In this document: positions 1-7,917 of the stretch, one piece after another
Layout: each line of letters starts with the position of its first letter
Position numbering within the stretch: position 1 is the stretch's first letter
Notes under the pieces: model-generated
The model's input: the letters and a program-made list of their open reading frames with translations, nothing else
The model's database searches: none
Told to the model about the DNA's origin: nothing
Translations under genes and position numbers: made by a program
From: an uncultured Ruminococcus sp.
GTDB taxonomy: Bacteria > Bacillota > Clostridia > Oscillospirales > Acutalibacteraceae
Assembly (NCBI GenBank): GCA_902773045.1
Contig: CACYDE010000281.1
Span: 1-9,862 of the forward strand
Direction of reading: 5' to 3'
Length of the DNA: 9,862 bases

Positions 1-44
1 ACTGGCGTATGTCGAGGACGACAACGCAGCTATGCGCTTACCGG

Positions 45-78
45 GGCGTCGAACTTGTCTGGATATTTGTTTGGTTTG
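45..78. promoter_or_regulatory. Possible PurR operator (inverted PurBox pair)
   Basis: The Gram-positive purine repressor PurR binds two inverted PurBoxes (core CCGAAC, with CGAA most conserved) whose cores are 16-17 bases apart. Here TCGAAC occurs at 48-53 on the + strand, and CCAAAC occurs on the - strand at 69-74 with A-rich flanks. Each has one mismatch to the core. The CGAA (49-52) and the TTCG-equivalent (70-73) are 17 bases apart. The pair brackets the -35 region of the purD promoter, where a repressor would act. The mismatches and the poor flanks of the first box keep confidence low. Confidence 0.3.
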
Positions 79-85
79 CTATAAT
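55..85 (+). promoter_or_regulatory. Candidate sigma-A promoter for purD (extended -10)
   Basis: A perfect TATAAT hexamer lies at 80-85 and is preceded by TG at 77-78 with one base between, giving the extended -10 form TGnTATAAT. A weak -35 (TTGTCT, 55-60) sits 19 bases upstream, longer than the ideal 17, but an extended -10 tolerates this. Transcription would start near 92, leaving a leader of about 40 bases before purD, too short for a riboswitch. This suggests that purD, and perhaps purL behind it, can be transcribed independently of anything upstream. Inferred from consensus only. Confidence 0.6.
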
Positions 86-131
86 AAAGTGAGACAATAA
101 TATTTAATTTGAGAAAACGGAGGTAGTTCCC

Positions 132-1400
132 ATGAAACTTATGGTTGTTGGCGGCGGCGGTCGTGAACATGCTATTATCAAAAAACTGAAGGAAAGCAAA
201 AAGGTTGAAAAAATCTATGCTTTACCGGGAAACGGCGGTATTGCTCGCGACGCGGAGTGCGTTAATATCGCAGCTACGGATATTCCGAAAATAGTTGACT
301 TTGCGGAAAAGACAAAAATTGACTTTGCAGTCGTTGCCCCTGACGATCCGCTTGTTCTCGGAGCAGTCGACGCGCTTGAAGATATCGGGATCCCGTGTTT
401 TGGACCTCACGCAAATGCGGCGATCATTGAGGGAAGCAAAGTTTTTTCAAAGAATCTCATGAAGAGTTTTGACATTCCTACGGCGAAGTACGAAGTATTT
501 GACGATATGAAAAAAGCTCTTGAATATGTAAAAACAGCCCCCATTCCCACAGTTATTAAGGCTGACGGACTTGCTCTCGGAAAGGGCGTTATCATTGCAG
601 AGACGAGAGAGGACGCCGAAAAAGCTGTCAGATCAATGATGGAGGACAAGATTTTCGGCGAAAGCGGAAGCAAGGTCGTTATCGAAGAATTTCTTACCGG
701 ACCCGAGGTTTCCGTCCTTTCATTCACTGACGGAAAGACTGTTATTCCGATGATCTCGAGTATGGATCACAAGCGTGCTCTCGATGGTGATAAGGGACTC
801 AACACCGGAGGAATGGGAACGGTTGCGCCGAATCCTTATTATACCGATGAAGTTGCGAAGGAATGTATGGAAAAAATATTCCTGCCGACTATTAACGCAA
901 TGTCTTCTCTCGGACGTCCTTTTAAGGGTTGTCTCTACTTCGGCTTGATGATAACAGCCGACGGTCCGAAGGTTATTGAATATAACTGCCGTTTCGGTGA
1001 TCCCGAAACTCAGGTCGTTCTTCCTCTTCTTGAAAGCGATCTTTTTGAAATAATGCAGGCGACTGCGGAAGGAAGACTGTCCGAGATCGAGGTCAAATTC
1101 TCAAAGAAGAACGCATGCTGTGTTGTTCTTGCTTCGAACGGTTATCCAAAGGCTTATGAAAAGGGATTTGAGATAAAAATCGGTGAGATCGCGGATAATG
1201 CTGATTTTTACATTGCAGGCGCAAAGCTTGAAAACGGAAAGCTTCTCACTAACGGCGGACGTGTTCTCAATGTTGTTGCAAAAGCAGATACGCTTGAAGA
1301 GGCGATCAAAGACGCTTACAAGGCGTCGGAAAATATTACTTTTGAAAACGCGTATTGCCGTAAGGATATCGGTCAGAGGGCTTTGAAGGCGCTTGTATAA
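132..1400 (+). CDS. purD: Phosphoribosylamine--glycine ligase (GAR synthetase)
   Basis: This cytoplasmic enzyme catalyses the second step of de novo purine synthesis: 5-phosphoribosylamine + glycine + ATP give glycinamide ribonucleotide. The 422-residue length is normal for a stand-alone PurD. The N-terminal nucleotide-fold loop reads GGGGREHA (residues 7-14). The ATP-grasp core is in the middle, with the lysine-rich KADGLALGKGV segment and EEFLTGPEVSVL. The family signature RFGDPETQ begins at Arg287, just after the likely metal ligands Glu283 and Asn285. The C-terminal GARS-C domain closes the protein. The ATG is supported by GGAGG (119-123) eight bases upstream. It lies 98 bases before purL in the same direction with no convincing terminator between, so co-transcription is likely. 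I see no disruption; the assignment is secure. Confidence 0.97.
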   Translation: MKLMVVGGGGREHAIIKKLKESKKVEKIYALPGNGGIARDAECVNIAATDIPKIVDFAEKTKIDFAVVAPDDPLVLGAVDALEDIGIPCFGPHANAAIIEGSKVFSKNLMKSFDIPTAKYEVFDDMKKALEYVKTAPIPTVIKADGLALGKGVIIAETREDAEKAVRSMMEDKIFGESGSKVVIEEFLTGPEVSVLSFTDGKTVIPMISSMDHKRALDGDKGLNTGGMGTVAPNPYYTDEVAKECMEKIFLPTINAMSSLGRPFKGCLYFGLMITADGPKVIEYNCRFGDPETQVVLPLLESDLFEIMQATAEGRLSEIEVKFSKKNACCVVLASNGYPKAYEKGFEIKIGEIADNADFYIAGAKLENGKLLTNGGRVLNVVAKADTLEEAIKDAYKASENITFENAYCRKDIGQRALKALV

Positions 1401-1498
1401 AAACGAACAGGCTCTATTAACGATTACGGATTTATTTTCTGTCCGCATCAGAGAATCTATTTTTTTAATTTACCCATAACCAATAAGGAGGAATCCCC

Positions 1499-4400
1499 GT
1501 GGTTTACAGAATTTTTGTTGAAAAGAAACCGGAGCTTGCTCACGAAGCGAAAGCTCTGTGTAATGATATAAATACTCTTCTCGGAATTAAAAGCCTTGAA
1601 AATGTTCGTATCCTCAACAGATATGACGTTGACAACATAGAAGAGGAGCTTTTTGATTATTGTAAAGGAACGGTATTTTCCGAGCCTCAGCTTGACATCG
1701 TGACCGATGATATATTCGGTGCGGACAACGCTGTTGTTTTCGCGGTTGAATATCTTCCCGGTCAGTTCGATCAGAGAGCCGATTCGGCTGCGCAGTGTAT
1801 CCAGATAATCTCTCAAAACGAAAGACCTCTTGTTCGCACGGCGAAAATATATATTCTTTCGGGAAAACTTTCCGAAGATGAGATCGAGCAGATAAAGAAA
1901 TATGTTATCAACCCCGTAGAATGCCGTGAAGCGTCACTTGAAAAGTACGATACACTTGTTTCGGAGTATGATATCCCTACACAGGTCGACGTTCTCGACG
2001 GGTTTAACGCTCTTGATGAGGAAGGTCTCAGATCCTTTATGAACGATAAGGGGCTGGCAATGGATCTTGATGATATCAAGTTTTGTCAGGCTTATTTCAG
2101 AAGCGAGGACAGAGACCCGACCATTACGGAAATAAAGATGATCGACACATACTGGTCGGATCATTGCAGACATACAACATTCCTGACCACGATAGATGAA
2201 GCCCGTTTTGAAGACGAGCTTTTGCAGAAGGCTTACGAAGAATATCTTCAAACAAGAAAGGCGATCGGAAGAACAAAACCGATCAACCTCATGGATCTTG
2301 GAACGATCGGCGCAAAATATCTCAGACAAAAAGGAAAGCTTGACAAGCTTGACGAATCCGAAGAGATCAATGCCTGCACCGTCAAGATCAAGGTTGACGC
2401 GGACGGCGAGGAAGAGGACTGGCTTCTTCTTTTCAAGAATGAAACTCATAACCACCCGACAGAGATCGAACCGTTCGGCGGCGCGGCAACGTGTATCGGA
2501 GGAGCGATCAGAGATCCGCTTTCCGGACGTTCTTATGTTTATGGTGCAATGCGCGTTACGGGAGCAGCCGATCCGCTCAAGCCTGTCAGTGAAACGATGA
2601 AAGGAAAGCTGCCTCAGAGAAAGATCGTAACAACGGCTGCTGCAGGCTACAGTTCCTACGGAAATCAGATCGGACTTGCGACAGGTCAGGTCGATGAGAT
2701 CTATCATGAAGGCTACGCTGCAAAGAGAATGGAGATAGGCGCGGTCATCGCGGCGGCTCCGGCTGAAAATGTCAGAAGAGAACGTCCTCAGGACGGAGAT
2801 ATAATTATTCTACTTGGCGGACGTACAGGCCGCGACGGCTGCGGCGGCGCAACCGGTTCTTCAAAATCTCATACGCTTGATTCTCTTGAAAGCTGCGGCG
2901 CAGAAGTTCAGAAAGGTAACGCTCCCGAAGAAAGAAAGCTTCAGAGACTTTTCAGAAACAAGGAAGCTTCACTTCTTATCAAACGCTGCAACGACTTTGG
3001 TGCAGGCGGCGTTTCCGTTGCGATAGGCGAGCTGGCGGACGGTCTTGAAATTGACCTCAACGCCGTTCCGAAGAAGTATGACGGTCTTGACGGAACGGAG
3101 CTTGCAATTTCCGAATCTCAGGAAAGAATGGCAGTTGTTGTTGAGCCGAAGGACGTCAAGAGATTTATGGAACTTGCGGACAGTGAAAACCTTGAAGCAA
3201 CAGTCGTTGCGGTTGTCAAGGAAGAACCCCGCTTGGTTATGAAATGGAACGGAAAGGATATCGTCAATATTTCGAGAGAGTTCCTGAATTCCAACGGCGC
3301 GGAAAAGCATATTGTTATAACTCCCGACGCTCCGCAGGATTATACCCGCAAAGTTGACGGCGATTTTGATGTGCTTTACAGAGAGCTTGCGGGTGATCTG
3401 AATGTTTGTTCAAAGAGAGGTCTTTCGGAAAGATTTGATTCAACGATCGGCGCAGGAACGGTTCTGATGCCTTTCGGAGGAAAAAATCAGCAGACCCCTA
3501 TTCAGGCTATGGTTCAGAAGGTTTCGATGGAGAAAAAGCATACCAAATCTTGTTCGGTCATGGCATGGGGATATAATCCGTTCATTATGGAAAAGAGTCC
3601 TTATCACGGAGCTTATCTTGCGGTTGTGGAATCAATTTCAAAGCTGATCGCTTCCGGCGCTTCATTTGAGGATGTTTATCTGACGTTCCAGGAATATTTT
3701 GAAAGACCGAATCGTGACGGAAAGCGCTGGGGAAAGCCGTTGGCGGCTCTTCTCGGTTCATTGAAAGCTCAGATTGATCTCGAATGTGCCTCTATCGGAG
3801 GAAAGGATTCCATGTCGGGTTCATTTGAAGATCTTGATGTTCCTCCGACGCTTGTGTCTTTTGCGGTTACAATGGATAAAATCGATAATATTATAACGAA
3901 CGACTTCAAAGCCGCAGGACATAAGGTCGTACTCGTAAAGCCTGAGTACGATGAAAATAATCTTCCGAAGCCGGATTCTCTCAAAGCTTTGTACAGTGAC
4001 GTTACAAAACTAATGAGAGAGGGTAAGGCAGCGGCAGCTTACACTCCGACTTACGGCGGTGCAGCGGAAGCGATCATGAAAATGTCTTTCGGTAATGATA
4101 TTGGTTTTGAATATAATGATAATGTTTCGCTTGATGAGATATTCGGCTATAATTACGGCTCGTTTATTCTTGAACTCACCGACGATACGAATATAGGTAT
4201 CGAATTGGGTACAACAACGGGAGATAAGAATATTTCTTACGGCGGAAAAACACTTTCGATCGAAGAACTTCTTTCAATTTATGAAAATAAGCTGGAACCG
4301 GTTTATTCCTGCAACATTCCTATGGAGAAGAAGGAGATCCCGACATTCTCTTACAACGCTGAAAGCTATCCTTCGCCTTCTGTCAAGACAGCCAAGCCGA

Positions 4401-5191
4401 GAGTGGTAATTCCCGTATTCCCGGGAACAAACTGTGAATTTGATACAGCTAAAGTCCTTCGTGACGCAGGAGCGGAACCCGAGATAATTGTTATCAAAAA
4501 TCTCACAGCGAAAGCGATTTCCGAATCGGTCGATTATGTTGCGAAAAGGATAAGTGAATCTCAGATCGTTTTCATTCCGGGAGGATTCTCGGGCGGTGAC
4601 GAGCCTGACGGTTCGGGAAAATTTATCACGGCATTTTTCAGAAACGCGGTGATAAAAAATGAAATTACGGAGCTTCTTGAAAAGAGAGACGGTCTCATGG
4701 CAGGCGTCTGCAACGGCTTCCAGGCTTTAGTGAAGCTTGGACTTGTTCCGTACGGAAAAATTATTGACACTGACGAAAACTGCCCGACCTTGACATTCAA
4801 CACGATCAGCCGTCACCAGTCGCGTCTCGTTCGCACAAGAATTGCTTCCAACAAGTCCCCGTGGCTTATGGAAACGAACGTCGGAGACATCTATACAGTT
4901 CCGATCTCTCATGGTGAAGGAAGATTCCTTGCAAATGATGATGTTCTTAAGCAGCTTGCCGAAAACGGTCAGATCGCTACTCAGTATGTTGATCTGAGCG
5001 GAGTTCCGACAAATGACGTTCGATTCAATCCGAACGATTCTGTTTGTGCGATCGAAGGAATTACATCGCCCGACGGAAGAGTGATCGGAAAAATGGGTCA
5101 TTCCGAGAGAATCGGTGAGGGACTCTACAAGAATGTCGACGGTGTCTATGATATGGGAATGTTCCGATCGGCCGTTAAATATTTTAAGTAA
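1499..5191 (+). CDS. purL: Phosphoribosylformylglycinamidine synthase, single-chain (FGAM synthase)
   Basis: The enzyme converts FGAR + glutamine + ATP to FGAM + glutamate in step four of purine synthesis. At 1230 residues it is the fused form that combines what Bacillus makes as PurS, PurL and PurQ, and its length fits the clostridial clade-II type. In order there are: a PurS-like N-terminus; the linker motif DTYWSDHCRHTTF (from Asp216); a first AIRS-type ATP domain with NETHNHPTEIEPFGG (from Asn314); the glycine-rich GGRTGRDGCGG (440-450) and CNDFGAGGV (497-505); a second AIRS half with GGKDSMSG (767-774); and a class-I glutamine amidotransferase domain from about 967. The amidotransferase nucleophile is Cys1071 in AGVCNGFQ, and His1138 and Glu1140 lie in SHGEGRF, so the triad is complete. 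The start is GTG, chosen because AAGGAGG (1485-1491) ends seven bases before it. Because PurS and PurQ are fused in, no separate genes are needed. Confidence 0.97.
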   Translation: MVYRIFVEKKPELAHEAKALCNDINTLLGIKSLENVRILNRYDVDNIEEELFDYCKGTVFSEPQLDIVTDDIFGADNAVVFAVEYLPGQFDQRADSAAQCIQIISQNERPLVRTAKIYILSGKLSEDEIEQIKKYVINPVECREASLEKYDTLVSEYDIPTQVDVLDGFNALDEEGLRSFMNDKGLAMDLDDIKFCQAYFRSEDRDPTITEIKMIDTYWSDHCRHTTFLTTIDEARFEDELLQKAYEEYLQTRKAIGRTKPINLMDLGTIGAKYLRQKGKLDKLDESEEINACTVKIKVDADGEEEDWLLLFKNETHNHPTEIEPFGGAATCIGGAIRDPLSGRSYVYGAMRVTGAADPLKPVSETMKGKLPQRKIVTTAAAGYSSYGNQIGLATGQVDEIYHEGYAAKRMEIGAVIAAAPAENVRRERPQDGDIIILLGGRTGRDGCGGATGSSKSHTLDSLESCGAEVQKGNAPEERKLQRLFRNKEASLLIKRCNDFGAGGVSVAIGELADGLEIDLNAVPKKYDGLDGTELAISESQERMAVVVEPKDVKRFMELADSENLEATVVAVVKEEPRLVMKWNGKDIVNISREFLNSNGAEKHIVITPDAPQDYTRKVDGDFDVLYRELAGDLNVCSKRGLSERFDSTIGAGTVLMPFGGKNQQTPIQAMVQKVSMEKKHTKSCSVMAWGYNPFIMEKSPYHGAYLAVVESISKLIASGASFEDVYLTFQEYFERPNRDGKRWGKPLAALLGSLKAQIDLECASIGGKDSMSGSFEDLDVPPTLVSFAVTMDKIDNIITNDFKAAGHKVVLVKPEYDENNLPKPDSLKALYSDVTKLMREGKAAAAYTPTYGGAAEAIMKMSFGNDIGFEYNDNVSLDEIFGYNYGSFILELTDDTNIGIELGTTTGDKNISYGGKTLSIEELLSIYENKLEPVYSCNIPMEKKEIPTFSYNAESYPSPSVKTAKPRVVIPVFPGTNCEFDTAKVLRDAGAEPEIIVIKNLTAKAISESVDYVAKRISESQIVFIPGGFSGGDEPDGSGKFITAFFRNAVIKNEITELLEKRDGLMAGVCNGFQALVKLGLVPYGKIIDTDENCPTLTFNTISRHQSRLVRTRIASNKSPWLMETNVGDIYTVPISHGEGRFLANDDVLKQLAENGQIATQYVDLSGVPTNDVRFNPNDSVCAIEGITSPDGRVIGKMGHSERIGEGLYKNVDGVYDMGMFRSAVKYFK

Positions 5192-5225
5192 CTTAAACTT
5201 CTCACATATTAATTAGCCATCTATT

Positions 5226-5260
5226 CTTATTTGAATGGTGTTTTCAGGACTTCAAATAGG
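5226..5260 (+). terminator. Weak hairpin after purL, possible terminator
   Basis: CTTATTTGAA (5226-5235) pairs with TTCAAATAGG (5251-5260) over ten positions including one G-T pair, with a 15-base loop. It begins 35 bases after the purL stop. Only a short GTTTT follows, so termination would be inefficient. It may simply be a 3'-end stabilising hairpin or partial read-through control toward fhs. Confidence 0.3.
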
Positions 5261-5271
5261 GTTTTGAGTAA

Positions 5272-5395
5272 TCGGTTGAATTGAATGGGTTCGGGGTGAT
5301 AGCCCCGATGGGTTATAGGGCGAAGCCCTATAACCCGGAAGCCCCCTGTTTCTTGTGGGAAAGGGGGTATGGGTGACGACAATAGCTTTGACCGA
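5272..5395. other. Structured intergenic element before fhs (predicted four-way junction)
   Basis: Three hairpins follow one another: 5291-5296 with 5303-5308 (six pairs, TGATAG loop); 5310-5321 with 5325-5336 (twelve perfect pairs closed by a GAA loop); and 5342-5347 plus 5349-5352 with 5358-5367 (ten pairs around a bulged G). Flanking bases 5272-5280 can pair with 5387-5395 (nine pairs, two of them G-U), enclosing all three as a cloverleaf-like fold. It lies in the purL-fhs gap, so it could be a leader RNA acting on fhs, or a dispersed palindromic repeat of the kind common in clostridial intergenic DNA. No T-run follows any hairpin, so it is not an ordinary terminator. The strand is uncertain because palindromes fold in both. 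Confidence 0.45.
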
Positions 5396-5474
5396 ATAAC
5401 AATCTCGGATTCGACAGCGAAAACTATTTTTTACATCGACAACCCACGATAAACCCTACATTCATTGTATTTTT

Positions 5475-5538
5475 GAGTGTGGGAAGTTTAAGTAAGTAAC
5501 TTTTACACTTCGAAAGGTCGGAATAACCGCATTTTCGA
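5475..5538 (+). promoter_or_regulatory. Leader hairpins immediately upstream of the fhs ribosome binding site
   Basis: Two further inverted repeats lie just before fhs. One pairs 5476-5488 with 5499-5509 with a bulged G and G-U pairs. The other pairs TCGAAA (5510-5515) with TTTCGA (5533-5538), with GGT/ACC able to pair inside it. The ribosome binding site (5552-5558) is left open. This part of the 374-base gap contains no credible ORF and no promoter I could place with confidence. It is consistent with a structured 5' leader, though its regulatory role is inference. Confidence 0.25.
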
Positions 5539-5565
5539 AAACAAAAATTTTGGGAGAGATAGACC

Positions 5566-7239
5566 ATGTACAAAAGTGATATAGAAATCGCGCAGTCGGT
5601 TGAAATGAAGAAGATCACCGAAATTGCCGACACAGCCGGAATTGATCCGAAGTATCTTGAACAGTACGGAAATTACAAGGCTAAAATTGATCTTTCACTC
5701 ATGAAGGAAAGCGATAAAAAAGACGGGAAGCTTGTCCTTGTGACTGCGATAACCCCTACCCCGGCAGGTGAAGGAAAAACAACCACAACGATCGGTCTTG
5801 CCGATGGCTTGAAAAAGATAGGAAAGAACGTTGTTGTCGCTCTTCGTGAGCCGTCTCTCGGTCCTGTTTTCGGAATTAAGGGCGGTGCGGCAGGCGGCGG
5901 ATACGCTCAGGTCGTTCCTATGGAGGATATCAATCTTCATTTCACCGGGGATTTTCACGCTATCGGTGCGGCGAATAATCTTCTTGCCGCAATGCTTGAC
6001 AATCATATCTATCAGGGAAACTCTTTGAACATCGACCCGAGAAGGATAACATGGAAACGCTGCGTTGATATGAACGACAGACAGCTTCGTTTTGTGACGG
6101 ACGGACTTGGCGGAAGAGTCAACGGCGTTCCCCGTGAGGACGGTTACGACATCACAGTTGCGTCCGAGATCATGGCGGTTTTGTGTCTTGCCACATCTAT
6201 TACCGACCTCAAAGAAAGACTTTCGAGACTCATCGTCGGTTACACCTATGACGAGAAGCCTGTCACAGCAGGAGATCTCAAAGCCTCGGGCGCTATGGCG
6301 GCGCTTTTGAAAGACGCGATAAAGCCTAATCTCGTTCAGACTCTTGAAGGAACACCCGCACTCGTTCACGGTGGTCCTTTCGCAAATATCGCTCATGGCT
6401 GCAACTCCGTTACAGCAACGAAAATGGCGATGAAGCTTGGCGACTTCGCGATAACGGAAGCAGGTTTCGGAGCGGATCTCGGTGCGGAGAAATTCCTTGA
6501 CATAAAATGCAGATATGCCGGGCTTACACCGTCGGCGGTAGTTATAGTTGCAACGGTTCGTGCGCTCAAAATGCATGGCGGTGCGCTTAAAACCGAGCTT
6601 TCAGAGGAAAACCTGGAAGCTTTGGAAAAAGGTATTCCTAATCTTTTGCGTCACGTTTCGAACATCAAGAACGTTTACAAGCTTCCCTCCGTCGTTGCTG
6701 TCAATCGTTTTCCGACCGATACAGATGCGGAGATCGACCTTATAATTAATAAATGTAAAGCTCTCGGAGTCAATGTTTGTCTTTCGACCGTATGGGCTGA
6801 TGGAGGAAACGGAGGAATTGAGCTGGCTGAGGAGGTTGTCAGACTCTGTGAGAAGGAGCAGGGCAATTTCACTTACAGCTATGAGCTTGATGACTCGATC
6901 GAGAACAAGATCGAAGCTATCGTTAAGAAAATTTACGGTGGTGACGGCGTAATTTTCGAAGCATTAGCCCTGAAGCAGCTCGCTCAGATCAAAGCGCTCG
7001 GTTTCGACAAGCTTCCTGTCTGCATGGCAAAAACCCAGTATAGCTTTTCCGATGACGCTGCGAAGCTTGGCGCGCCGGAGAACTTCAAGGTCACGGTGAG
7101 AAATCTCAGGATTTCCGCCGGCGCAGGCTTTGTGGTTGCTTTGACCGGAAGTATCATGACGATGCCGGGACTTCCGAAGGTTCCTGCTGCGGAGAGAATT
7201 GATATTGATGAGAACGGTGTGATAAGCGGATTGTTCTGA
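5566..7239 (+). CDS. fhs: Formate--tetrahydrofolate ligase (10-formyl-THF synthetase)
   Basis: The enzyme joins formate to tetrahydrofolate using ATP, giving 10-formyl-THF. This is the formyl donor for PurN and PurH in purine synthesis and also the entry step of the Wood-Ljungdahl methyl branch in acetogens. The 557 residues match the usual bacterial length. The ATP-binding loop TPTPAGEGKTTTT spans 63-75. The two family signatures are present: GIKGGAAGGGY (103-113) and VATVRALKMHGG in the middle of the protein. EPSLGPVFG precedes the first signature, and FTGDFHAIGAANNLL follows it. ATG is preceded by GGGAGAG (5552-5558), seven bases away. It follows purL in the same direction but across a long structured gap, so it may have its own control. 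No other Wood-Ljungdahl gene is visible, so a role in feeding the neighbouring purine genes is the simplest reading. Confidence 0.98.
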   Translation: MYKSDIEIAQSVEMKKITEIADTAGIDPKYLEQYGNYKAKIDLSLMKESDKKDGKLVLVTAITPTPAGEGKTTTTIGLADGLKKIGKNVVVALREPSLGPVFGIKGGAAGGGYAQVVPMEDINLHFTGDFHAIGAANNLLAAMLDNHIYQGNSLNIDPRRITWKRCVDMNDRQLRFVTDGLGGRVNGVPREDGYDITVASEIMAVLCLATSITDLKERLSRLIVGYTYDEKPVTAGDLKASGAMAALLKDAIKPNLVQTLEGTPALVHGGPFANIAHGCNSVTATKMAMKLGDFAITEAGFGADLGAEKFLDIKCRYAGLTPSAVVIVATVRALKMHGGALKTELSEENLEALEKGIPNLLRHVSNIKNVYKLPSVVAVNRFPTDTDAEIDLIINKCKALGVNVCLSTVWADGGNGGIELAEEVVRLCEKEQGNFTYSYELDDSIENKIEAIVKKIYGGDGVIFEALALKQLAQIKALGFDKLPVCMAKTQYSFSDDAAKLGAPENFKVTVRNLRISAGAGFVVALTGSIMTMPGLPKVPAAERIDIDENGVISGLF

Positions 7240-7243
7240 TTTC

Positions 7244-7284
7244 TTAAGGAAACACTGATTAAATCAGGTACTCATATTGCGCAG
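7244..7284 (+). repeat. Truncated copy of the TTAAGG-ended repeat
   Basis: These 41 bases match the reverse complement of the right end of the element at 8279-8479 (positions 8439-8479) at 36 of 41 positions, including an unbroken CACTGATTAA and CATATTGCG. Similarity stops after 7284. The first 21 bases also match the left end of that element at 18 of 21. It starts four bases after the fhs stop codon, so it is probably a one-ended remnant of a small mobile repeat that inserted at the gene's 3' edge. Confidence 0.6.
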
Positions 7285-7382
7285 AAAGTTTTCAGGCGAA
7301 TTGTTCAAAAATCGTGTAGGAATATTGACCTATGCTGAGAAATTGAACGTTTGAGATAGTCTGCTGTTAAGTCTGAAAATAT

Positions 7383-7442
7383 TATAAACAAAAAAGTTTT
7401 CCACATGGAACAGAAGCCGTGTGGAAAACTTTTTTGTTTATA
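7383..7442. terminator. Bidirectional intrinsic terminator between fhs and the XRE gene
   Basis: Positions 7383-7405 are an exact inverted repeat of 7420-7442 (23 pairs). The pairing continues inward by a T-G and two G-C pairs to an eight-base loop (7409-7416). The stem carries an A-run on the left arm and a T-run on the right arm, so on either strand a GC-containing stem is followed by a run of U in the RNA. It sits between two convergent genes and would end transcription from both: fhs rightward and the XRE regulator leftward. Confidence 0.9.
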
Positions 7443-7508
7443 TACGTTTTTAATACTAAAATTCAATAAAACGCTTTAAAAATTTTAATCAGAAATCAGT
7501 ATAAAATA

Positions 7509-7838
7509 TCATTCTCCATATTTTATCAGCATTGAAACAAATTCAAGAACCATTTTCTTTTGTTTTTGACTGCATAATTTTAGCTTTGAATATATTTCGT
7601 CCTGCAGGTATGAAGCTTGTAATGTTGAGCTGCCCGAAATAAAGTCGGTTATTTCACAGTCAAGGATGTCGGCAATAATTGACATAGTATCCAGATTGAC
7701 CTTGCATATTCCGCGTTCAATCTGACTGATATATCCAACTGTAACGTCAGCTTTTTCTGCAAGTACCTCCTGCGTCATGCTTTTTGACCTGCGGTGTTCC
7801 TTTATTCTTTTTCCTATTAGTTTGTAATCTACTCCCAT
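7509..7838 (-). CDS. XRE-family helix-turn-helix transcriptional regulator
   Basis: A small DNA-binding protein of 109 residues. The N-terminal half is an HTH_3/Cro-CI fold: MTQEVLAEKA (21-30) as the first helix of the motif and TVGYISQIERG (33-43) as the recognition helix. The 45-residue tail (from about 65) has SYLQDEIYSKLKLCSQKQKKMVLEFV, a helical segment typical of small stand-alone clostridial regulators and probably used for dimerisation. The ATG at 7838 is preferred over a GTG at 7847 because GAGGTG (7845-7850), the best ribosome binding site, includes that GTG and ends six bases before the ATG. No partner toxin, phage or integrase gene is adjacent. The gene faces fhs convergently and the noncoding stretch divergently. 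A palindrome 26 bases upstream suggests autoregulation. The target is unknown. Confidence 0.87.
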   Translation of the reverse strand: MGVDYKLIGKRIKEHRRSKSMTQEVLAEKADVTVGYISQIERGICKVNLDTMSIIADILDCEITDFISGSSTLQASYLQDEIYSKLKLCSQKQKKMVLEFVSMLIKYGE

Positions 7839-7863
7839 TAAAATCACCTCTTATATTATTTTC

Positions 7864-7908
7864 TTAGTTATAACTAAAAATAACAGATAATATCACTAAG
7901 AATTTTAG
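7864..7908. promoter_or_regulatory. Operator candidates upstream of the XRE gene
   Basis: TTAGTTATAACTAA at 7864-7877 is a perfect 14-bp palindrome located 26 bases upstream of the regulator's ATG, inside its AT-rich promoter region. A second site with the same half-site letters in inverted order, CTAA (7896-7899) and TTAG (7905-7908), lies about 30 bases further. Cro/CI-type regulators bind such dyads, so these are candidate sites for autorepression and for control of the divergent promoter at 7918-7946. The -10 and -35 of the XRE gene itself cannot be placed uniquely in this AT-rich stretch. Confidence 0.4.
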
Positions 7909-7917
7909 CTATAGGTA

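Noticed and set aside
1..99. C-terminal end of an upstream gene
   Set aside because: All three + frames are open from the left edge to stops at about 84-99, but none resembles the end of PurH, PurN or another pathway protein. A hairpin at 5-27 (GCGT-TGTCG/CGACA-ACGC) favours intergenic DNA.
1427..1466. Terminator between purD and purL
   Set aside because: CGGA/TCCG gives only a four-pair stem, and the T-run (1460-1466) is 14 bases away from it. This is unlikely to stop transcription.
1934..2707. Long open frame on the - strand opposite purL
   Set aside because: It is antisense to the conserved FGAM synthase core, has no ribosome binding site and shows no recognisable protein features. It is a by-product of purL codon usage.
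5289..5397. PurBox-like GTTCGG (5289-5294) and CCGAAT (5392-5397) before fhs
   Set aside because: They are about 100 bases apart, far from the 16-17 required, and the GTTCGG lies inside a hairpin arm.
5192..5565. ZTP (pfl) or tetrahydrofolate riboswitch before fhs
   Set aside because: This was expected from known fhs leaders, but the conserved blocks of neither class could be found. The hairpins present have different sequences.
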